Origin: Shimia_B sp039198835
GTDB lineage: Bacteria > Pseudomonadota > Alphaproteobacteria > Rhodobacterales > Rhodobacteraceae
Length of the DNA stretch: 6,970 bases
Direction: 5' to 3'
Assembly (NCBI GenBank): GCA_039198835.1
Contig: JBCCTH010000154.1
Coordinates: forward strand, 1 to 6,970
Below the pieces are notes generated by a model, which searched no databases, was not told the DNA's origin, and worked only from the letters and a program-made list of their open reading frames with translations. Shown here one piece after another: positions 1-5,093 of this stretch (its first letter is position 1; every line of letters starts with the position of its first letter). Position numbers and translations under genes: made by a program.

Positions 1-59
1 CGGATCGAAAATCTCAGCGTGACATGTATCCCCCCCGACGGGCCCGCGCGCCTCATCAG

Positions 60-72
60 TCACATTGTGTGA
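60..72. promoter_or_regulatory. Short inverted repeat upstream of the GST gene, possible operator
   Basis: TCACA-TTG-TGTGA is a perfect 5-bp inverted repeat with a 3-bp centre. The half TCACATT recurs at 82-88, so the region also holds a 22-bp-spaced direct repeat. Such symmetry can be a regulator site, but a 10-base match is easily produced by chance. The half-sites are in the opposite order from a Crp-type TGTGA-N6-TCACA site, so it is not a Crp box. The rest of 1-130 shows no convincing gene, promoter or RNA; the frame from base 1 closes at 70-72 and could be the tail of an upstream gene. Confidence 0.15.
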
Positions 73-130
73 ACACGCCCCTCACATTTGAAGATTGGAC
101 ATGAAGCGCGCGGCCAGTAGAGCTTGGGCC

Positions 131-1009
131 ATGGATTATGTGCTTTATCTCGGCGACCGCGCCTATTCTTCCTGGTCATTGCGCGCCTGGCTCCTTTGCG
201 ATGTCTTCAAGCTCCCGGTGCGCTATCGCTACGTGGACTTCAGCGATGAGGCGGGCGTGGCCGCGCAATTGGCCGACGCAGCGCCAGCGCGCACCGTGCC
301 CACTCTTAAAACCCCGGAAGGTGCGATCATCAGCGAGTCGCTCGCCATCGCCGAAGAGCTCGCGACGCGCTTTCCCGATGCGGGGCTTTGGCCGAGCGCG
401 GCCAAAGCGCGCGCAATCGCGCGGGGGCTGGCCTCGGAGATGCATGCGGGCTTTGGCGCGTTGCGCGGGGATTGCCCCATGAACCTTCGCCTGGCCTATG
501 CCGGTTTTGAGCCGCGCGACGCAGTGACCGCGGATGTTGAGCGGATTGAGACGATCTGGGACAGCGCGAAAAGTGCAAGCGGCGGCCCTTGGCTGTGCGG
601 TGAGTATTCAATCGCCGATGCCTTCTTCGCCCCCGTGGCGGCCCGGATCGCGACCTATGGGCTCAATGTTGGCCCGGTGGCGGCTGACTATGTCGCACAG
701 CATCTGGCGCATTTGCCGTTTCGGCGTTGGCGCGCGATGGGGCTGGTTTCAGGGGCGACGCTGCCCTGGTATGCGATGCCCCATGCGCACCGAAACTGGC
801 CGGGCCCGGTGCCGCTCGCGGCGACACCCATTGCCGCCGAAGATGCTCAGCCGCTGAACCGGCTTTGCCCGTATTCTCAGGAACCGGTCACTGATTTTCT
901 ACGCCTCGACGGGCGCGATTATGGCTTTTGCAACCCGTTTTGCCGAGACAAAACGGCAGCCGATCCCGAGGCTTGGCCGCACTTCATGGCGCTCACGCGA
1001 GAGCCTTAG
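131..1009 (+). CDS. Glutathione S-transferase with C-terminal TRASH/YHS-like cysteine module
   Basis: Predicted cytosolic glutathione S-transferase family protein, 292 aa. Residues about 1-78 form the thioredoxin-like N-domain: YSSWSLRAW (12-20) carries the candidate catalytic serine, TVPTL (56-60) the cis-proline, and ES (69-70) the usual glutathione-contacting pair. The all-helical domain follows, with the N-capping box SIAD (160-163). Unusually, residues about 240-285 add a third module with C246, C267 and C271 in the spacing C-x20-C-x3-C, plus YGFCNPFC. That fits the TRASH metal-binding pattern (C-x19-22-C-x3-C) and resembles YHS domains. The substrate is unknown. The start at 131 is chosen because family members begin right before the LYxGD segment; an in-frame ATG at 101, with GAAG 7 bases upstream, would add ten residues and cannot be excluded. 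The gene stands 68 bases before comM on the same strand. Confidence 0.88.
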   Translation: MDYVLYLGDRAYSSWSLRAWLLCDVFKLPVRYRYVDFSDEAGVAAQLADAAPARTVPTLKTPEGAIISESLAIAEELATRFPDAGLWPSAAKARAIARGLASEMHAGFGALRGDCPMNLRLAYAGFEPRDAVTADVERIETIWDSAKSASGGPWLCGEYSIADAFFAPVAARIATYGLNVGPVAADYVAQHLAHLPFRRWRAMGLVSGATLPWYAMPHAHRNWPGPVPLAATPIAAEDAQPLNRLCPYSQEPVTDFLRLDGRDYGFCNPFCRDKTAADPEAWPHFMALTREP

Positions 1010-1020
1010 GCGGCTGCGCA

Positions 1021-1066
1021 TTAACCCTTCGTAAATCATGCCGGCGTTAACCTTCGTGAAACATGC
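1021..1066 (+). promoter_or_regulatory. Tandem TTAAC repeat, CtrA-box-like, upstream of comM
   Basis: Two copies of a 20-21 base element lie at 1021-1041 and 1047-1066. After one single-base gap, 18 of 20 positions match. Both begin TTAACC, contain TTCGT and end CATGC. The first reads TTAA-N7-TAAA, one base from the CtrA full-site consensus TTAA-N7-TTAA of alphaproteobacteria. The second reads TTAA-N7-GAAA and is a poorer match. CtrA control of competence-type genes, comM included, is known in Rhodobacter capsulatus, so the position fits. Assignment to CtrA is an inference from the motif and the gene downstream; no clear -35/-10 pair could be set beside it. Confidence 0.4.
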
Positions 1067-1070
1067 GAGG
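1066..1070 (+). promoter_or_regulatory. Ribosome binding site deciding the comM start
   Basis: CGAGG lies 7 bases before ATG 1078. It supports that codon over the upstream in-frame ATG at 1063, which would put the site inside the coding region. Confidence 0.5.
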
Positions 1071-1077
1071 CTCGCCT

Positions 1078-2589
1078 ATGGTTGCCATGGCCTATACTGT
1101 CGCTTTCGAGGGCGTGGAGGCGCGCCCCGTGGAAGTGCAATGCGCGGTGACGGCGGGGATGCCGGCCTTCGCGATCGTTGGTCTGCCCGACAAGGCCGTG
1201 AGCGAAGCGCGCGAGCGCGTCCGCGCGGCGATGAGCGCGCTCTCAATCGCGCTTCCTTCGAAGCGGATCACGGTAAACATGTCGCCCGCCGATATGCCCA
1301 AGGAGGGGTCGCATTTCGATCTGCCCATCGCGCTCTCGCTCCTGGCCGCGCTTGATATGATCCCGCGGGAGGAGGTTGCGCGCACGGTCGCCTTGGGAGA
1401 GCTTTCGCTCAACGGCGATCTTGTGAGCGTGATCGGCGCGCTCCCGGCGGCCATGGCCGCCGGAGAAGATGAGCGACGGCTGCTTTGCCCCAAATCGAGC
1501 GGCGCGGAGGCGGCTTGGGTTGGCTCGACCGAGGTCATTGCGGCGCGCTCGCTGGGCGAGGTGCTGCGCCATTTCACGGGCCAGGTGCCGCTTTCCCCGG
1601 CGGGCCCTGGCGAGGTCATCGCGGATGTGGGCGGGCGCGACATGGCCGAAGTCAAAGGACAAGAGCGCGCCAAGCGGGCGGTAGAGATCGCCGCGGCGGG
1701 GCGCCACCATGTCATGCTTGTCGGCGCACCGGGATCAGGCAAATCGATGATTGCTGCGCGCATCCCCACGATCTTGCCGCCGCTATCCGCGCGCGAGGCG
1801 CTGGAAACCTCGATGATCCATTCCCTCGCGGGCCTTTTGGACGAGGGCGGCATCAGCCGCACGCGCCCCTTTCGCGAGCCGCATCACACGGCCTCGATGG
1901 CCGCCATTGTGGGCGGCGGGCGCGGCGCGAAACCGGGCGAGATTTCGCTCGCCCATAACGGCGTGCTCTTCATGGATGAATTCCCGGAATTTCCGCGCGC
2001 GGTTCTCGAGACGCTGCGGCAGCCGATCGAAAGCGGATCGGTGATGGTGGCGCGGGCCAATCACCATGTGCGCTACCCGTCGCGCTTCATGCTTGTCGCG
2101 GCGGCAAATCCTTGCAGATGCGGGGCATCGGGCGAACCGGGTTTCGTTTGCAGCCGAGGCGCGAAATGCGCGGAGGATTATCTGGGGCGCATTTCCGCGC
2201 CGCTGATGGACCGGATCGATTTGCGGGTCGAGGTGCCTCCGGTGAGCTATAGCGATCTTGACCTGCCTGCCACCGGACAAAGCTCTGCAATTATCGCCGA
2301 GCGGGTCGCGGCGGCGCGCGCGATCCAAACGCAGCGCTATGGCGAGGCCGGGGAGGTGCGGGTGAATGCGGATATCGAGGGCGCCGTTCTCGAAGAGGTC
2401 GCCACGCCGAGCGCGGAGGGCAAAGCGCTCTTGCGCAAGGCGGCGGAGAAATTCAACCTTTCGGCGCGGGGCTACCACCGCGTGATGCGCGTGGCGCGCA
2501 CGATCGCCGATCTTGATGGCAGCCCCACGGTGGAGCGGCATCACATCGGCGAGGCGCTCAGCTATCGGTTGACGCTCGGCGCGCATTGA
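1078..2589 (+). CDS. comM: YifB/ComM family Mg-chelatase-like AAA+ ATPase
   Basis: A 503-aa protein, the usual length for YifB/ComM. In order it has a ChlI-like N-domain (about 15-140), the Mg-chelatase AAA+ core (about 190-395) and the Mg-chelatase C-terminal domain (about 405-498). Walker A is GAPGSGKS (216-223) and Walker B is VLFMDEF (296-302). Four cysteines, C346, C348, C358 and C364 (CxC-x9-C-x5-C), form the family's probable zinc site, and LMDRIDL (376-382) precedes the C-domain. All key elements are intact. ComM is known as a hexameric helicase that promotes branch migration when incoming single-stranded DNA recombines in natural transformation; in Rhodobacterales the homologue supports uptake of gene transfer agent DNA. 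It is not a true magnesium chelatase subunit. Start ATG 1078 is backed by CGAGG and by the family N-terminus (VAxAYTVAFEG). A TTAAC repeat upstream hints at CtrA control. Confidence 0.96.
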   Translation: MVAMAYTVAFEGVEARPVEVQCAVTAGMPAFAIVGLPDKAVSEARERVRAAMSALSIALPSKRITVNMSPADMPKEGSHFDLPIALSLLAALDMIPREEVARTVALGELSLNGDLVSVIGALPAAMAAGEDERRLLCPKSSGAEAAWVGSTEVIAARSLGEVLRHFTGQVPLSPAGPGEVIADVGGRDMAEVKGQERAKRAVEIAAAGRHHVMLVGAPGSGKSMIAARIPTILPPLSAREALETSMIHSLAGLLDEGGISRTRPFREPHHTASMAAIVGGGRGAKPGEISLAHNGVLFMDEFPEFPRAVLETLRQPIESGSVMVARANHHVRYPSRFMLVAAANPCRCGASGEPGFVCSRGAKCAEDYLGRISAPLMDRIDLRVEVPPVSYSDLDLPATGQSSAIIAERVAAARAIQTQRYGEAGEVRVNADIEGAVLEEVATPSAEGKALLRKAAEKFNLSARGYHRVMRVARTIADLDGSPTVERHHIGEALSYRLTLGAH

Positions 2590-2597
2590 AGGAGGGG

Positions 2598-2618
2598 GCG
2601 CGCTAAAGTTGGGCGCGC
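2598..2618. repeat. GC inverted repeat just after comM stop
   Basis: GCGCGC (2598-2603) and GCGCGC (2613-2618) can pair across a 9-base loop, starting 9 bases after the comM stop. No T-run follows, so it is not a standard intrinsic terminator. It could slow RNA decay or arise from GC-rich composition. Confidence 0.25.
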
Positions 2619-2684
2619 ATCGGGCTGGTGCGTCCCGCCCCGCTCGTGTGACCCGAGACGCGGGCCCGCCCGCCTCCCTTCTGC

Positions 2685-2700
2685 GCCAGCTTTCGCTGGC
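2685..2700. terminator. Hairpin between convergent comM and gshB, possible terminator
   Basis: GCCAGC-TTTC-GCTGGC is a perfect 6-bp stem with a 4-base loop. Read on the minus strand the loop is GAAA, a stable GNRA tetraloop. It lies between two convergent genes, where a bidirectional terminator would be expected, but neither side has a U-tract. Confidence 0.35.
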
Positions 2701-2714
2701 TTGAACCAAAGGGG

Positions 2715-2729
2715 GCGCGCTTCGCGCGC
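2715..2729. terminator. Second GC hairpin between comM and gshB
   Basis: GCGCGC-TTC-GCGCGC is a perfect 6-bp inverted repeat with a 3-base loop, 14 bases after the preceding hairpin. There is no T-run. With its neighbour it may act as a termination or RNA-stability element for the convergent transcripts. Confidence 0.3.
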
Positions 2730-2753
2730 AGGCGACAGTTGCCCTATTCCGCC

Positions 2754-2788
2754 AGCCGCAGCGCTGACCCGTGCAGACGGCGGCTTTT
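2754..2788 (+). terminator. Weak plus-strand hairpin followed by TTTT
   Basis: AGCCGC (2754-2759) can pair with GCGGCT (2780-2785) across a 20-base loop, and the run TTTT (2785-2788) follows. This is the only stem in the convergent spacer with any T-run on the comM strand. The long loop and short T-run make it weak. It runs into the gshB stop codon. Confidence 0.2.
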
Positions 2789-3734
2789 AAGGGCGGGCGG
2801 CGCGGCGCGCCTCAATACAAGACCAGATCATCTCGGCGACGTTGATCCCGTCGAAGCGCTCCAATTCCTGAATGCCGGTCGGAGAGGTCACGTTGATCTC
2901 GGTCAGCCAACCGCCGATGACGTCAATGCCAACGAAAATCTGGCCGTGCTCTTTGAGCGTGGGCCCGATGGCGGCGCAGATCTCGCGTTCGCGGTCTGTG
3001 AGGCCGATCTTTTCTGGCCGCCCGCCGACATGCATGTTTGAGCGCGTCTCACCTGCCGCGGGCACGCGGTTGATGGCGCCCACGGGCTCACCATCGACCA
3101 GAATGATGCGCTTATCGCCTGCGCTGACCTCGGGCAGAAACTTCTGCGCGATGAGCGGCTCGCGATTGATGCCGCTGAAAAGCTCATGCAACGAGGCGAG
3201 ATTGCCATCCGCTGGTTTGAGCCGGAAGACGCCTGCTCCGCCATTGCCGTAGAGCGGCTTGACGATGACATCGCCGTGGCGGGCGCGAAAGTCTTTCAAA
3301 GCCGCGAGCGAACGCGCGATCATGGTGGGCGGCGTGAGATCAGGAAAGCGCAAAACGAGCAGCTTTTCAGGGAAGTTCCGCACCCAGAAAGGATCGTTGA
3401 CGACGAGTGTTTGCGGCGTCAGGCGCTCGAGAAGATGCGTTGTGGTAATGTAGCCCATGTCAAAAGGCGGGTCCTGACGCAGCCAAATGACGTCGAATGC
3501 GTCAAGCGGCCGGGTTTCTTCAGGGCCGAAAGCCGCGTGGCTCCCCTGCACACGAGACAGCTTCACCGTCCGCCCGCGCGCCAACACTTTGCCCTCGTCG
3601 AAGATCAGAGCGTCGGGCGTATACACAAAGAGAGTGTGGCCGCGCGTTTGGGCCTCTTCCGCGAGCCGGAAGCTTGAGTCGGCGTTGATATCAACGTCTT
3701 CAATCGGGTCCATCTGGAATGCCACTTCAAGCAT
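2787..3734 (-). CDS. gshB: Glutathione synthetase
   Basis: Catalyses ATP-dependent joining of gamma-glutamylcysteine and glycine to make glutathione in the cytosol (EC 6.3.2.3), the second step of the pathway. The protein is 315 aa, the normal prokaryotic GshB length. The N-terminal domain spans about 1-122, with FQMDPIEDVDINADSSFRL (6-24) and LRQDPPFDMGYITTTH (85-100). The ATP-grasp domain follows, with KPLYGNGGAGVFR (159-171), KRIILVDGEP (208-217), the substrate loop NRVPAAGETRSNMHVGG (222-238) and EINVTSPTGIQE (279-290). Nothing is missing. The start is fixed by GGAGG (3741-3745) six bases before the ATG and by the family N-terminus. It is the last gene of the rsmI-yraN-gshB set, 61 bases after yraN. 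The partner gene gshA is not in this window. Confidence 0.97.
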   Translation of the reverse strand: MLEVAFQMDPIEDVDINADSSFRLAEEAQTRGHTLFVYTPDALIFDEGKVLARGRTVKLSRVQGSHAAFGPEETRPLDAFDVIWLRQDPPFDMGYITTTHLLERLTPQTLVVNDPFWVRNFPEKLLVLRFPDLTPPTMIARSLAALKDFRARHGDVIVKPLYGNGGAGVFRLKPADGNLASLHELFSGINREPLIAQKFLPEVSAGDKRIILVDGEPVGAINRVPAAGETRSNMHVGGRPEKIGLTDREREICAAIGPTLKEHGQIFVGIDVIGGWLTEINVTSPTGIQELERFDGINVAEMIWSCIEARRAARP

Positions 3735-3740
3735 CGCGCG

Positions 3741-3745
3741 CCTCC
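3741..3745 (-). promoter_or_regulatory. Strong ribosome binding site of gshB
   Basis: GGAGG on the minus strand stands six bases before the gshB ATG. It is the best Shine-Dalgarno site in the window and shows that gshB can be translated independently of yraN. Confidence 0.65.
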
Positions 3746-3755
3746 GCCAGTTTCG

Positions 3756-3792
3756 CGTTGCTTGATGGACCGCGCCGCGATGGCGCGCAACG
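3756..3792 (-). repeat. Imperfect hairpin in the yraN-gshB spacer
   Basis: On the minus strand CGTTGC and GCGCC (together 3792-3782) can pair with GGCGC (3776-3772) and, past a 10-base bulge, GCAACG (3761-3756). The loop is 5 bases. The structure fills most of the gap between yraN and gshB and ends just upstream of the gshB ribosome binding site. It has no U-run. It might modulate read-through or RNA stability, or be chance pairing in GC-rich sequence. Confidence 0.25.
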
Positions 3793-3795
3793 GAC

Positions 3796-4149
3796 TTATG
3801 CGCTTAAAGCGTTTTCGACGATCTGGATGCGCCCGCTCCCGTCCATGGCAGCCACATCGATGCGCAGGTCCGAAAGCCCGCCGCCCGGCAAATGATCGAT
3901 GAAATCGCCCGCGCTGGCCAGAATGCGCCGGATCTGGCGCATGCCGAGGCTTTCCATCGCTCGGGCGAGTGTCTTTGAAGATTTGACCTCGACGATGATC
4001 GTCTCACGCCCGCGCCTGAGGATCAAATCGAGCTCCCCATGGGCACCGCGCCACCGGCGCGCGACAATCTGGAAACCGCGCGATTGATAATCTTTGGCGA
4101 TCCGCTCTTCCGCAGCTTGGCCCTTGAGATATGAAACAATTCCACTCAT
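3796..4149 (-). CDS. yraN: YraN family (UPF0102) putative endonuclease-like protein
   Basis: A 117-aa cytosolic protein of the YraN/UPF0102 family, which has a restriction-endonuclease-like fold. The nuclease-type core is visible: E14/E15 in the first helix (QAAEERIA), then GELDLI (38-43) with D41, and VEVK (53-56) with E54 and K56, matching the D...ExK pattern of that superfamily. The precise role of the family is not settled; a part in DNA processing or repair is often proposed. Its ATG overlaps the rsmI stop as ATGA, so translation is probably coupled, although GGGAG (4161-4157) sits 7 bases upstream and could also load ribosomes. In E. coli yraN lies beside the lpoA gene yraM, with rsmI (yraL) divergent from it, so this neighbour set is conserved even though the order differs. 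Confidence 0.93.
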   Translation of the reverse strand: MSGIVSYLKGQAAEERIAKDYQSRGFQIVARRWRGAHGELDLILRRGRETIIVEVKSSKTLARAMESLGMRQIRRILASAGDFIDHLPGGGLSDLRIDVAAMDGSGRIQIVENALSA

Positions 4150-5012
4150 TGGGTTTCTCCCGATTTGAGGGCCAGAGCCATTTGATAGACTTGCCGACGG
4201 GGGACCCCAAGCCCCCCCGAAACAGCCGTTGCCGCTTCTTTTAGGGTCGAGTGTGTTAAAGCGATCTTAAGCGCCGCGAGAATATCGTCATCGCTCGTCT
4301 CGGAGGCTATCGCTTTCGAGATCAGGATCACGCATTCCCCTTTGACCGTTTTTTCTAGCGTGCCCGCGTGTAGGTCCGGCAGGGTGCCGCGCCGCACTTC
4401 CTCGAAGCGCTTAGTGATTTCGCGGCAAAGCGCAGCCTGGCGCGCATCCCCGAAGATCGAGGCGGCATCGTCAAGAAAAGCCGCAACGCGCTTCGGGGCC
4501 TCAAAGAAGACGAGGGTCGCCGGGATCGTTTTCAGCTCGCTTAGATGCGCGCGCCGCGCGTGCTGCGTTGCCGGCGCAAAGCCCGCAAAAAAGAAGCGGT
4601 CCGTGGGCAAGCCCGCGATGCTCAAAGCCGCGATTGGCGCGCTTGGGCCAGGCGCGCCAGTGACAAGCGCGCCCAGGTCTCGCACCTCCTGCACCAACGC
4701 ATAGCCTGGATCGGCGATGAGCGGCGTCCCGGCCTCTGATACATAGGCGACGGATTGCCCGACTGTGATCGCGCGCAATATGCGCGCCCGGTCGCTGCTT
4801 TTGCTATGGTCATGGTAGCTGATGATTGCCCGGCCTTCGAGAGCAATGGCATGCAAATCCAATAACTTGCGCAAGGTGCGCGTATCTTCGGCGACCAAAA
4901 GATCGGCCGATGCCAAGATATCAAGCGCGCGCAGCGTGATGTCGCGCGCGGTGCCGATTGGTGTCGCCACGATGTAGAGACCGGGCACCAATGGCGTTTT
5001 GACAAAATTCAT
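4146..5012 (-). CDS. rsmI: 16S rRNA (cytidine(1402)-2'-O)-methyltransferase
   Basis: RsmI uses S-adenosylmethionine to 2'-O-methylate C1402 in the decoding centre of 16S rRNA, in the cytosol on the small subunit. The protein is 288 aa, the family length. Tetrapyrrole-methylase fold motifs are present in order: LYIVATPIGTARDITLRAL (12-30), AEDTR (41-45), SEAGTPLIADPGY (92-104), GAPGPSAPIAALSIAGLP (119-136), FFEAPKR (169-175) and CREITKRFEE (196-205). A small helical C-terminal region (about 240-280, with GVPRRQVYQ at 269-277) follows, as in full-length homologues. The start ATG 5012 leaves the normal short lead-in before the first motif. A GTG at 5075 would add 21 residues unlike the family and would sit upstream of the likely promoter. 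It is the first gene of the minus-strand operon and is divergent from the lipoprotein gene. Confidence 0.96.
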   Translation of the reverse strand: MNFVKTPLVPGLYIVATPIGTARDITLRALDILASADLLVAEDTRTLRKLLDLHAIALEGRAIISYHDHSKSSDRARILRAITVGQSVAYVSEAGTPLIADPGYALVQEVRDLGALVTGAPGPSAPIAALSIAGLPTDRFFFAGFAPATQHARRAHLSELKTIPATLVFFEAPKRVAAFLDDAASIFGDARQAALCREITKRFEEVRRGTLPDLHAGTLEKTVKGECVILISKAIASETSDDDILAALKIALTHSTLKEAATAVSGGLGVPRRQVYQMALALKSGETQ

Positions 5013-5039
5013 GACTCGACCGCCATCCGCATCTTCCCC

Positions 5040-5067
5040 ATTATGCTCGCGAGGTCGGCTGGGGTAA
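5040..5067 (-). promoter_or_regulatory. Possible promoter for rsmI-yraN-gshB
   Basis: On the minus strand TTACCC (5067-5062), a 16-base gap and CATAAT (5045-5040) resemble a sigma-70 promoter: the -10 matches 5 of 6 bases and the -35 only 3 of 6. The start of transcription would fall near 5033, about 20 bases before the rsmI ATG. It is the only plausible promoter I could place in the 81-base divergent spacer; none was found for the plus-strand gene. Confidence 0.3.
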
Positions 5068-5080
5068 GCTGACACCGACG

Positions 5081-5086
5081 AGGGAG
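5081..5086 (+). promoter_or_regulatory. Ribosome binding site deciding the lipoprotein start
   Basis: AGGGAG is 7 bases from ATG 5094 but only 4 from the GTG at 5091, so the ATG is the better start. Confidence 0.5.
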
Positions 5087-5093
5087 TGTAGTG

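Noticed and set aside
24..104. 26-codon frame ending at TGA 102-104, overlapping ATG 101
   Set aside because: No ribosome binding site, proline/arginine-rich composition over a run of seven Cs, and the GST start at 131 is preferred, so a leader peptide is not supported.
1092..1862. 256-codon open frame on the minus strand opposite comM
   Set aside because: Antisense reading of the comM N-terminal half; low-complexity Ser/Ala/Arg composition and no domain.
1078..2589. Magnesium chelatase subunit for bacteriochlorophyll synthesis
   Set aside because: Similarity to BchI/ChlI is only at family level; the domain order, length and C4 zinc motif are those of YifB/ComM, and no photosynthesis gene is nearby.
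1783..2709. 308-codon open frame on the minus strand opposite comM
   Set aside because: It is antisense to a clear, fully conserved comM, is rich in Arg/Ala/His as expected from reading high-GC codons backwards, and has no recognisable domain.
3186..3677. 163-codon open frame on the plus strand opposite gshB
   Set aside because: Antisense to the conserved ATP-grasp and N-terminal regions of gshB, with no similarity to a known family and no good start context.
5013..5075. N-terminal extension of rsmI from GTG 5075
   Set aside because: The 21 extra residues are unlike RsmI N-termini, and the likely promoter for rsmI lies inside this stretch.
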